A stretch of 64,000 bases of DNA from Lucinisca nassula. Taxonomy: Eukaryota > Mollusca > Bivalvia > Lucinida > Lucinidae. The DNA is taken from contig OY757025.1 in assembly GCA_963580285.1 (NCBI GenBank), positions 122,594,742 to 122,658,741 of the forward strand, written 5' to 3'. The stretch's first letter is position 1, and the number at the start of each line of letters is the position of its first letter. This document shows positions 21,161 through 30,900 of this stretch, in pieces. The position numbers and the translations under genes were made by a program. The notes beneath the pieces were generated by a model, which had not been told where the DNA came from, searched no databases, and was given only the letters and a program-made list of their open reading frames with translations.

Positions 21161-21780
21161 TTTGTTTGTTTGTTTGATTTGAGGTTTATCGTCCCCGTCA
21201 ACACTGTATAGGTCATTTTGGAGACGTTGCTTCCAATTTTGTGGGATTTTTACCCTACATTGAGATGAAATGACATCTCAAGCTCTGTCGCCCAATGAAA
21301 CCAATAGGGTTTATAATCATGGACGGGCAGACTCGCACCGCTTTGCCTGGGAAGTAAGGGCGAGGATTGTGGCCACGTAAAATCGATTTAAGCCCCCCAG
21401 TGGAAATCTTCCACTGACCGTTCCAAGGCGGCTCTTCTGTGGCGATTTATTTATGTTGTTGTTTGTTACTTACTGTGTGTATCACTTGTGTCTTTTGGTT
21501 TTGGATGACCATATGGCCATTTTGTGGGAAAGTAACTGTCCTTATGGCCTTCCTTTGTTTGGGTTTCCATTATGGTCTGGTCGCTTAATGTTTGTATTTC
21601 TTTCCCTTTGGTGTCTTTTATGGGTGGAGTAAGTTAATTGTATCAATTCCTGATCTTTGTTTTACTTCTACTTAGATCCTCTAAGCTGTTTTTTTTTTAG
21701 TACTCGTGTGCGGTCGGTCTCAGCTCTGCGTGGAAGCATCATGCAGCCCATCTGTTTCTTCAAGCCCCGTTGGGCAGGGG
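21161..21780 (-). mobile_element. SINE-A interrupted by family B, flanked by a long target duplication
   Basis: SINE-A halves 21161-21351 and 21674-21780 enclose a 5'-truncated B copy. The flanks read CCGCGCTGTTCGGTT before and CCGCGCTGTTTGGTT after, a 15-bp duplication with one mismatch. That shows A moves as a retroposon and that both its ends are intact here: a TTTG-repeat complement at the 3' end and GGGCAGGGG at the 5' end. Confidence 0.85.
21352..21673 (+). mobile_element. Family B (Penelope-like 3' UTR), 5' truncated
   Basis: Starts inside the family at AAGTAAGGGCGAGG and ends with the family 3' terminus TTTGTTTTACTTCTACTT. Its 3' joint with SINE-A is the same as in the 62868-63272 composite. 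Confidence 0.8.
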
Positions 21781-21796
21781 TCCGCGCTGTTTGGTT

Positions 21797-22045
21797 CCAT
21801 CACGTGAACAAGTCTGTGAAATTAATACCACCATAAACCCCACTTTATATATATGGAAAACTGGAGGTTATGGGGGTATATATTATTTTTCTTATTTCTG
21901 CCCCGAGACATAGTTTAAGGCGGTTCTAATGAGCACCAACAATCTATTTTGCGGTATAAATAAGACACATAAATCATGGATTTTCAGCAGAAAAATAGCC
22001 ATTTTGTGAAAAAAAAATGCAATATGTCGCGCGTACTAGTATACC
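21797..22045. mobile_element. MITE M2, degenerate
   Basis: Left end CCATCACGTGAACAAGTC, the CCCCACTTTATATA segment and a decayed core (AAGGCGGTTCTAATGAG, only one arm left). The right end is eroded. Confidence 0.6.
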
Positions 22046-22183
22046 TCTGCAAACAGATTGTACTGAGTAAATAGTTTTAAGAACCCATCCAGTGTATTTT
22101 TCTGATAAATTCTAAATTTTGTGACCTTTCTTATTGAGGTAACGGCCAAATGTGACAGAATCAGTATAAGAGAAAGCATGCCA

Positions 22184-22554
22184 AAATTTCGCTAATAAGA
22201 CGAGCAAAAATTCAGACTTATTCTGCTTTTAAAAGCCTGTTTAAAAGGTCTCAGCTGTTCTTTGTTTGTGTTTCTTCACCCAATGTTCTCTAGTAAGAGA
22301 CCACCTTTTGAACAGTTCAAAATGTGTTCTTTACCCATTTAGTACCAGAAAGCCCAAAACGGATACCCTGACAAAGAGTGCAGGCCCAGATCTGATCAGG
22401 GCCTCCACTGTTTGCTTAAAGTTCAGTCATTTTCCAAATAAATTTTCCTGAAAACACAATCTGGCACCCCTAAATTTTGAAATGAACTCCTGCTATATAT
22501 AAGGAGGAAGATTCCATTTGGTACAAAAAGGGTTAATATAGGAATTTTACTGTA
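22184..22554. mobile_element. Element H split by a K insertion
   Basis: The H left part runs from ATTTCGCTAATAAGAC to GAACAGTTCAAAATGTGTTC and the right end is ATATAGGAATTTTACTGTA. Between them lies K1, so K is younger. Confidence 0.65.
22330..22536. mobile_element. MITE K, copy 1
   Basis: Ends TTTACCCATTTAGTACC and GGTACAAAAAGGGTTAA are inverse. Inside is GCCCAGATCTGATCAGGGCC next to CACTGTTTG; the usual hairpin core is reduced. Related copies: 39630-39865 and 44091-44309. Confidence 0.7.
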
Positions 22555-22582
22555 ATTATTCTTAGTCGTTCATAATTATCGA

Positions 22583-23029
<447 letters not shown>

Positions 23030-23095
23030 TAACAACGTTGATACACGTTTGGTATTGATAAAAGTTTGGTCGTTAGGTTTAGCTAAGATTCTAAC

Positions 23096-23425
23096 TTTAC
23101 GCTGACATAAATGTCAGTACCCTTTGCAAATGCAATAGACACAGAGCACAGTGAAGTTCCGCTATTAAGACCACCTTAAATCAAGACTAATTCTGCTTTG
23201 AAAAGCTTATTTAGTAGGTTGTAGGCCCTATAGTTATATTTTCTTTGTGTTTTCTGCATGCAGTGCCCTCTGGTCATAGACCACCTTTGGGACTGTTCAA
23301 AAGTGGTCTTAAAGACCAATTTGAACAGTCCCAAAGATGGTCTTAATATAGGAATTTTAGTGTATTTTATACGGTACTATCTAAGAGTTCGTTAAGCAAT
23401 TGATACATTGAACAACTGGGGCTTT
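23096..23425. repeat. Dispersed repeat (cf. 2956-3090) split by element H
   Basis: ACGCTGACATAAATGTCAG and CCCTTTGCAAATGCAA lie left, and GTTCGTTAAGCAATTGAT lies right, of an H element at 23146-23365. Confidence 0.65.
23146..23365. mobile_element. Hairpin element H, copy 1
   Basis: Starts CACAGTGAAGTTCCGCTATT and ends TATAGGAATTTTAGTGTA. The hairpin arms are built on GGGACTGTTCAAAAGTGG and its inverse. It is noncoding. Confidence 0.75.
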
Positions 23426-23647
23426 GTTTTATTTTTCTATATTCTCTAATGGGTTCCGAGTGAAAAACGTTCAAGAACCTAAACGTGGAGCTAGCTACAT
23501 TTATCTTTCCATCCAGCCCAGCAGACCAGTCAGCTTCGTGGAAGAAACTTTAAACTGTCTAAAGCACTGTAATATACTAATATTTTTACATGACGTTTGG
23601 CCATCAAGTACAACTTGTTGTGAGCGCCCAGAGAGCCATGAGCTAAT
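23426..23647. other. No feature recognised
   Basis: Lies downstream of the RT fragment on its coding strand; may be retrotransposon sequence, but no motif is visible. Confidence 0.4.
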
Positions 23648-23960
23648 CTACCTGGGTGTGCATCCTCTTATCCCATAGTAATCCAATTCATACAATTGCC
23701 GCCTGTAATGTACCTTGTCGAAGGCCTTGGCTAAGTCCATGATAATTAGGCCAATCTGTTTTTGGCCACGGCTTATGACCCCGTCCAGATTGCTCATAAA
23801 GTCAAGGTAGAATTGAACAAGTTGGGTTCCGTAAGACCTTCGACTTCGGAAACCAACTTGACAGTCAGCAAGAATGCTTTCAAAGGCTAGTTGATTGTTG
23901 ATGTTTCTAACTAATATATCCTCCAGGGTTTTGCAACAGATGCATGTGAGCGACACTGTA
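23648..23960 (-). pseudogene. Reverse transcriptase fragment of a non-LTR retrotransposon
   Basis: About 102 codons read LTCICCKTLEDILVRNI, then ADCQVGFRSRRS, TQLVQFYLDFMSNL and IIMDLAKAFDKV, ending near DYYGIRG. This order (LTxIxCKxLE, GFRxxRSxxTQL, DxxKAFDxV with its catalytic Asp) covers RT motifs 1 to A of LINE ORF2 proteins (jockey/CR1-like). Upstream and downstream parts are missing, so it is a relic. It may belong to the LINE whose 3' ends occur elsewhere, but no overlap proves that. Confidence 0.85.
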
Positions 23961-23999
23961 CTGTAATTTGCTGAATCATATATTTACCACAGTAACATC

Positions 24000-24712
24000 T
24001 GTTTATCGCATATCACATGGTACACTGCCCTGAGCAAGTGATTTAATGAAGACAATGTCCAGCAGATTTTAGCACTGCATTCCTTAAGTACCCTGGCATT
24101 CAGGCCATCAGGCACAGATGCCGTATATGTTTAGCTTGTCCACCCCACCCCCTTGAACTGTTATGTCCCCCATGGGTGATGGGGGTGGGGGACAAGCATG
24201 AATTCAGAAGAAAGTCTGCATCCCAAGGAAGCCTATGTGTCAGGGACGTGTATCTTGAGAAACGACCCCCACCCCCACGCATGCACGTGTAGGCATTAAA
24301 ATATATGATTGGACAAAAATGCGGATGCGGTTAATCTTGCTAATTTTACTACAGTGTATCAATAATACTACTAATTCGGAAAAGTTTTAGGTCACGTGCC
24401 TATTTTTTAAAATGAAATGGACACCAGAAGCATTATAGACTTGTCTCCGAGAACTATCGAGAAAAGAGACTGTTTATCCTTTGGACCGTGTCGCAATAAA
24501 GCCCTTATCACCAATGTTACCGTCAAGATATTCGACCAGACTTTATTCAGATGTCTGGATGCAAGGTTTTGTACCTTGCTCTAATTAACTATGTAACGTA
24601 TCAAGTTCTTCGTAAACATACGCAATAAATAATTGTCTACTTCCGTAACAAGATGAGAACTACAAGAAGACTATAATCAAAGTATTGTCAGTACTGTGGG
24701 GTCGATGCCCAG
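24000..24712. other. No gene recognised
   Basis: Mostly unassigned. It contains a weak inverted pair of CCCACCCCC/GGGGGTGGGGG at about 24143-24190. The 60-codon frame there has no support. Confidence 0.4.
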
Positions 24713-24960
24713 CAGGCACACGTCGCTAGGGCAACGACAAATCAACGTCGGTGCAACGTCATCACACGTTCCTGGGGAAACGCCAAATCAACGTCGTTGC
24801 AACGTCATGTCACACGTCGCTAGGGCAACGCCAAATCAACGTCGGTGCAACGTCATGACGTTGCACCGACGTTGATTTGGCGTTGCCCTAGCGACGTGGC
24901 GTTGTAATGACGTTGGTGTGTCGTCGCAATTACGTCACATGTCTGCGTTTAGGTTGGGAA
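24713..24960. repeat. Element Q: CpG-rich tandem units ending in a palindrome
   Basis: Three units of roughly 45-50 bp (ACGTCGCTAGGGCAACG, AAATCAACGTCGGTGCAACG) are followed by an inverted unit. A fragment at 38800-38866 (ACATCAACGTCGGTACAACG) shows it is dispersed. Confidence 0.8.
24813..24898. repeat. Perfect 86-bp palindrome
   Basis: Both 43-nt arms match exactly, with the centre at 24855/24856 (CGTCATGACG). There is no spacer, so it could extrude a cruciform. Confidence 0.95.
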
Positions 24961-25211
24961 AATGATTCTGACCAGTGACTTAGACTGTCCCCACACAGGA
25001 CCATTTATCCTACTTAGACTCAAAGACATTCGACCCACCAGTGCTATCAGCTCTTTGATTGTCCCTCTGTAGGGGTAGCTTCATGTCACGTGATGGTCCT
25101 TGTAGCGATTTAGCCATACATACATGTACAAACGGCTTCAGACTTTTCTTTTTTTGGATGTGCTTTTTAGATGGGTTAAAGATCCAGAAAAGGAAGCTAG
25201 CGACTTGTGAA

Positions 25212-25475
25212 AATTAGTTTATACTAATTTATTTTAGTTCGATTGCGTTGAAAGCTTCAAGCTTATTGGATCGCTCTCGAACACTCATTTCGGGTGTTTT
25301 CACGCGCGCGCGCGAGAGGGGCAGTGGCGTTTACACCATTGCTACCCATTTACACCTGGGTGGAGTGGGGCAGTGCCATTACATGTCATACCCAAGGACA
25401 CACCTCGATACCGGTGGTGGGATTCGAACGCACAACCTCTTGAACGCGTTAACCACTGCGCTATCGAGGCTGACA
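25212..25475 (-). mobile_element. SINE family D, full length
   Basis: The minus strand starts CCTCGATAGCGCAGTGGTTA (A box) and GCGTTCGAATCCC (B box), then CACTCCACCCAGGTGTAAAT, a CGCGCGCG-bearing stretch and an AT-rich 3' end (AAATAAATTAGTATAAAC). An inverted 5'-truncated copy lies at 25853-26092. Confidence 0.75.
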
Positions 25476-25589
25476 ATTCTGTAGGTTGTCTGATCAGAAT
25501 CATCGTTGCGCACACAAACCATACTTAAACCGTTTAATCTGCAAAGACTCTATTCTTGCGGATGTTTGAGATAGCCCAGCCAGTGAAGA

Positions 25590-26130
25590 ATTACGGTCAT
25601 TTCAAGATTGTTTCACTTATTTCGAGCCAATCGTTGGTCAGAGGTGAGCGAAAACCGGAGTACCCGGAGAAATATCACCTGAACTTCCATTGCAACTCAA
25701 ACTCTCCACTCAACAAATCTTCATTTTCTCAGATTTCATAGAGTATTAAATGATAATTTCATACAGATATCAAACAGAATAACTTGGCATCTCACATATG
25801 CCCCGAGCAAGGCTCGAACCACGACGGTTCGAGTCCTGATGATTAAAAATTATCATGATCGAGAGGTTGTGCGTTCGAATCCTCCACCGGTATCGAGGTG
25901 TGTCCTTTGGCAAGACACGTAATGACACTGCCCCACTCCACCCAGGTGTAAATGGGTAGCAGTGGTCTAAAAGCCACTGCCTCTCTCTCTCGCGCGCGTG
26001 AAAACACCCGGAATGAGTGTTCGAGAGCGATTCAATAAGCTTAAAGCTTTCATCGCAATCGAACTAAAATAAATTAGTATAAACTAAAAATTAGCGTTCT
26101 AAACCATTAGGCCACGGAGGTCAATCTTAG
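25590..26130 (-). mobile_element. SINE family C interrupted by a SINE-D copy
   Basis: The body (25590-25830) reads on the minus strand from GGTTCGAGCCTTGCTCGGGG through GCCAAGTTATTCTGTTTG to the tail. The missing 5' tRNA part (TGACCTCCGTGGCCTAATGG) lies at 26095-26130, beyond SINE-D. This establishes a tRNA-derived head for family C. Confidence 0.7.
25853..26092 (+). mobile_element. SINE family D, 5' truncated, nested in SINE-C
   Basis: Starts at the B-box region (AGGTTGTGCGTTCGAATCC) and ends AAATTAGTATAAACTAAAAA. It is in opposite orientation to the copy about 380 bp away. Confidence 0.75.
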
Positions 26131-26199
26131 TATTGTTATTCCATTTGTGCTCATTTGGTCGTTTTAACCCTATTGCTTCTAACTCATCTGAACCCCACT

Positions 26200-27850
26200 T
26201 TAGAAAGAGAACAAGATGTGTTTGTGAAACACGAACATGTCCCCGGGCATGGTCATTTTTTATTCAAAGTTGCTCACAGTTCAAGATTTTTGCTTGTGTG
26301 GGAAGGAAGCCCTTGACACAGGAAACTTACATGCCAAATATGAAAGCTCTATCTTAAACGGCTCAAAAGTTATGAATAATAATATTTTTTTTCTTCAAAG
26401 TAGGTAAAGGTCACAGGTAAAAAAAAATGCATGAATGTAAAGCTCTTGTCATAAGGAACCTACATGCCAAATATTAAGGCTCTATCTTAAACGGTTCAAA
26501 AGTTATGAACAATTTTTTTTTCTTTTAAGTAGGTCAAGGTCAAGGTCATGGTCCAAACATTTTGCATGAATGAAAAGCTCTAATCACAGGGAACCTACAT
26601 GCCAAATATGAAAGCTCTATCCCAAACGGTTCGAAAGTTATGACCAAAAATGTTTATTTTTTTAAGCAGGTCAAGGTCACAGGTCAAATTTTTTGCATGA
26701 CTGTAAAGCGTTTGTCACAAGGAACCAACATGCTAAATATGAAGGCTGTATCTCAAACGGTTAACTTTTTCTTTTATGTTGGTCAACGGTCAAGGTCACA
26801 GTTCAAAATTTTTGTGTGAATGTAAAGCTCTTGTCACAAGGAACCTACATGCAAAATATGAAGGCTCTATCTCAAACCGTTCAAAAGTTATGACCAAAAT
26901 GTTATTTTTTATTTTAAGTAGGTCAAAGGTCAAGGTCACAGGTCAAAATTCTTTGCATCAATGTAAAGCTTTTGTCACAATGAACATACATGCTAAATAT
27001 GAAGGCTGTAGCTCAAACGGTTCAAATGTTATGACCAATGTTAACTTTTTCTTTTATGTAGGTCAAAGGTCAAGGTCACAGGTCAAAATTATTTGTGTCA
27101 ATGTGAAGCTCTTGTCACAAGGAACCTACATGCAAAATATGAAGGCTCTATCTCAAACCGTTCAAAAGTTATGACCGAAATGTTATTTTTTATTTTAAGT
27201 AGGTCAAAGGTCGAGGTCAAGGTCACAGGTCAAATTTTTTGCATGACTGTAAAGCTTTTGTCACAAGGAACATACATGCTAAATATGAAGGCTGTATCTC
27301 AAGTGGTTCAAAAGTTATGACCAATGTTATTTTTTTCTTTTAAGTAGGTCAAAGGTCAAGGTCACAGGTCAAATTTTTATGCATGAATGTGAAGGTCTTG
27401 TCACAAGGAACCTTCAGGCCAAATATGAAAGCTTTATCTCAAACGGTTCAAAAGTTATGACCAAAATGTTATTTTTTATTTTAAATAGGTCAAAGGTCAA
27501 GGTCACAGGTCAAATTTTTTGCATGAATGTAAAGCTTTTGTCACAAGGAACATACAATCTAAATATGAAGGCTATATGTCAAGTGGTTCAAAAGTTATGA
27601 CCAATGTTATTTTTTTCTTTTAAGTAGGTCAGAGGTCAAGGTCAAGGTCACAGGTCATATTTTTCATAAATGTGAAGGTCTTATCACAAGGAACCTTCAG
27701 GCCAAATATAAAAGCTCTATCTCAAACAGTTCAAAAGTTATGGCCAACGTTAAAGTTGTCCACATGCAAACCAACAAACCAACAAACAAACAAACAAACA
27801 GACAGGGCAAAAACAATATGTCCCCGCTATCGCTACCGGGGACATAAAAA
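26200..27850 (+). mobile_element. Element with ten-unit AGGTCA array and terminal hairpin (Helentron-like architecture)
   Basis: Left part ACAAGATGTGTTTGTGAAAC and ATGTCCCCGGGCATGG, then about ten units of roughly 140 bp starting near 26430, 26565, 26694, 26812, 26955, 27095, 27240, 27381, 27521 and 27664. Each unit carries AGGTCAAAGGTCAAGGTCAC and TTCAAAAGTTATGACC. The right end is an AAAC microsatellite and the hairpin GTCCCCG...CCGGGGAC. Tandem core, microsatellite and terminal hairpin match published descriptions of Helentron-associated elements in bivalves. There is no protein-coding content; frames of 60-130 codons are repeats of the unit. Confidence 0.75.
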
Positions 27851-28067
27851 TGGACTTAACGATAGTATTAATTATTGTCCTTATTTATGCTCCAAGAAAT
27901 AGGTTGTGTGTACTCGTTAGAACCGCCTCAATGAGGCGGTTCTAACGAGGCTACCGGGGACATAAAAATGGACTTAACGATAGTATTAATTATTGTCCTT
28001 ATTTATGCTCCAAGAAATAGGTTGTGTGTACTCGTTAGAACCGCCTCAATGAGGCGGTTCTAACGAG
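27832..28067 (+). repeat. Perfect 118-bp direct duplication
   Basis: 27832-27949 and 27950-28067 appear identical. The unit covers the element's terminal hairpin end (GCTACCGGGGACATAAAAAT) through the MITE core palindrome. Identity shows it is very recent or an assembly duplication. Confidence 0.9.
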
Positions 28068-28188
28068 CACCCGCAACCTATATTTGGAGCATAACTAAGA
28101 AAAAAAAAACACAGATTTTCATCAGAAAAAAATAACTATTTTGGAGGTATGAAAGAAAACACTACGTCACACGGATGTGTCGTTATGG
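27876..28188. mobile_element. MITE M2 with duplicated core
   Basis: GAACCGCCTCAATGAGGCGG occurs twice because of the 118-bp duplication. The right end is ACGTCACACGGATGTGTCG. The left end is lost against the array element. Confidence 0.7.
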
Positions 28189-28339
28189 AAAATAGGCTTC
28201 TTTAGTCTAAATCAATAAAATGATGGCAAACTTGTGTTGGTACTAAGGAGGCGGCACATTAGGATCCGCCTGATCGGGATCTACACTGTTTGTATAGGCA
28301 TCTGTACCGATTTACTGGTTTGAAAGGATTAATATTTAT

Positions 28340-28523
28340 TGGTTTATTTGTGCTCCAAGACATAGGTAGAACCGCCTCAATGAGGCGGTTCTAAATTGAG
28401 GCGGTTCTAACGAACACCCTCAACCTACGGTCGGAGTATAAATAAGAAAAATACCACAAAGCTTGAAGCTATTTTGGAGAAATGAAAGAATGCACTATGT
28501 CACGTGGGTGTGTTATTGTAATG
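28340..28523. mobile_element. MITE M2, rearranged core
   Basis: The core palindrome is followed by an extra TTGAGGCGGTTCTAACG arm. The right end ATGTCACGTGGGTGTGTTAT is kept. Confidence 0.7.
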
Positions 28524-29283
28524 GGTTGGTTACATGGGCTTGGTAACATTATTTAAGATTTCCGATGAGGAGAGTTTTTTTTTTATTTTAAAAAAAGCAT
28601 TACTCTTTTAAATTTTAAAGAGAAATATTGCGGCATCGCATGTCCCGATATCCCCAAGAGCCAGAGCATGCTGTGTTAAGAGAACCATGGAGACTGCTAA
28701 AACTCTTTCTAAAAACAAACTGGTTATTTCACATTAACTGTCACGAATATTGTAAACTTATTTGATTTTATTTATATAGATGACACATGTTTTAAAGTAA
28801 AGTCTGCCATTCGAATTTATGTATGTGGGATGATAGGAGTTTGTTTGTTTTTTGTTTAAAGTAGATCATCAATAAACATCGAACGATTGATCTTAAAGTG
28901 TTCGTGCGCATTTTCTTAAAAAGAAACTGCGTACGATCGTTTCATCGAAACATCGCAACTTTTTCGTACGACCATTTTGCGTTTCATTAAAATGGAAGAG
29001 GCTAGTGACATACGTTTGTCAATAGTGATAACACGTTAAAGTGGCCAATTTGACGAGAAATAGCTATTGACAAACGTTTGTCAATAGCCAGTCCGTAAAA
29101 AAAAATATGCGCTAACGTCGTGACGTCGGATAAACGAAAGGGCTTTATGCCTTCGCTGGAGTTTACACATCGGTAAAATCCACAAAAAAATGATAATTCA
29201 TTCCTTGTTATCGAAATGTTAAAAATGCTACCAAAATGGTAAATTTTAGGAATTCTTTCGAAAGCGTTTGAAAATGAGCTTAC
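28524..29283. other. Unassigned stretch with a 26-bp perfect palindrome
   Basis: No exon or repeat family recognised. GCTATTGACAAAC and its exact inverse form a palindrome at 29063-29088, and a partial copy (ACGTTTGTCAATAGTG) precedes it at 29011. Confidence 0.55.
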
Positions 29284-29507
29284 CATGAAGAAAACACGCC
29301 TATATGACTTTGACCCCCTTTAACCCCACGTTTATATTGTAAAACTGGGGTTTTTAGGGGTAAACATCATTCGAGGCGGTTCTATCAAGTACCCACAATC
29401 TATGTTTTGAGCAGAAATAAGAAAAATATTAGATTTTTTATCAGAAAATTGTCATTATTTGGTGGTAAAATTTTCCAATATATTTGTATAGGCGTGTTTG
29501 CGTAATG
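29284..29507. mobile_element. MITE M1 with half core
   Basis: Ends AAAACACGCCTATATG and TATAGGCGTGTTTGCGTAATG-like are inverse. Only the right core arm remains (GAGGCGGTTCTATCAAG). Confidence 0.75.
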
Positions 29508-30175
29508 CAACGGCCACGGCGGAATGATTATTCATCCAAGCAAAAAAAAAAAAAAAACAGCAAAAAGGTCGTCTTTAAATTCAAAATGGTCTTCTAACAT
29601 TAACGTTTTTAGTAGTTTCCGACATCTTATAATCGAACGCTGTTGACATCACTTCATATACTATGACGTAACTCGCGGGATTTAAACGTGCTTTTCGGCG
29701 TCATGTTATATTACTACCTAGATGGCGCTGTGTGACATACATGTAGTTCTGTGATTTTGCTCATGGAATTTTTCGGAGTTTAAACTTTATTTTAACCGAT
29801 CAAATCGCTTGAAATGTACACAATGTTGGAGAATCGGAAATATTAAACGTTAAAAATTAGCCTTAATTTCTTCAGAGAAAGGCTGGAAGGAGAACTTTAT
29901 GTCACACTTGAGACTAATTATCCTAATTACAGTAATTATTTTTGTAGACATAAATAACACTTCATTCTTCATCAATTTGACTTAATTTTCGCCACAGAGG
30001 ACAAAAAAGTGGGTTAGAAATAATGTTATCATATAACGTTATCAATTCCTGGTGTATTAATGTCATTTGACGTGTCACCAATAACAATTCTGATTCTGAT
30101 ATGCTTTTCATCGAGGTGGTTCTAATTAGCACCTGCAATCTTTGCTTGGCGCAAGAAAAGGAAATATGAACGAAA
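29508..30175. other. Unassigned, then LINE tail and MITE fragment
   Basis: 29508-30040 holds a short poly-A run and nothing recognised. 30045-30101 is the LINE 3' tail (GTGTCACCAATAACAATTC, TGATTCTGAT). 30103-30175 is one arm of an M core (GAGGTGGTTCTAATTAG). Confidence 0.5.
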
Positions 30176-30249
30176 AAAAAAAATAATAAAAAAGAAATGT
30201 GCCCAAAGAACACAGATGCCCCCGTCTGGTAGCCAATTAAGAAAACTTA

Positions 30250-30375
30250 CTGAAGGCAAACTGCTAACGCTAACTCAGGCGCAAATGCGGACGCAGACAC
30301 GGGCGCGGACGAAGACGGAAAAGGGAAGTGGTATTACTATATTCCCTTCTCACCATTCTTCGAACGGCGGGGGCA
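30250..30375 (+). repeat. Array-end microsatellite fragment
   Basis: GCGGACGCAGACACGGGCGC followed by GGACGAAGACGG resembles the right-end microsatellite of the 480-2510 array, so it is probably a solo end of such an element. Confidence 0.45.
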
Positions 30376-30900
30376 TAAAATCGTTTGAAAAAGTAGAGTA
30401 AAACAAAGATCAGGAATCGATACAATTAACTTACTCCACCCATCAAAGACACCAAAGGGAAAGAAACACAAACATTAAGCGACCAGACCAAAATGGAAAC
30501 CTAAACAAAGGATACACACAGTAAGTAACAAACAACAACATAAATAAACCGCCACAGAAGAACCGCCTTGGAACGGTCAGTGGAAAGATTTCCACTGGGG
30601 GGCTTAAATCGATTTTACGTGGCCACAATCCTCGCCCTTACTTCCGTCGCGATTTAGACAAATAATTTGTTCAGTCCGCATGAAGGCCTCCTAACTCATC
30701 AGTGCAACATCTCCGTGAACACAAATAATCAAAGAACCACAGAGGTGAGACAATGGTGAGGACTCGACAGCAAGAAACCACTGAAATGCTGGAGCAAAAG
30801 AAAACCAACAGTTAGACTCCGATGGGCCCGACCAGAGACAGAGCATCAGGCACCAACCAACATTACCTTGAATTAGATCTCTCTAATTCTCAATAAACCT

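Noticed and set aside
26430..27760. CRISPR array
   Set aside because: Units are about 140 bp and homologous along their whole length, with no repeat-spacer pattern; the sequence is eukaryotic.
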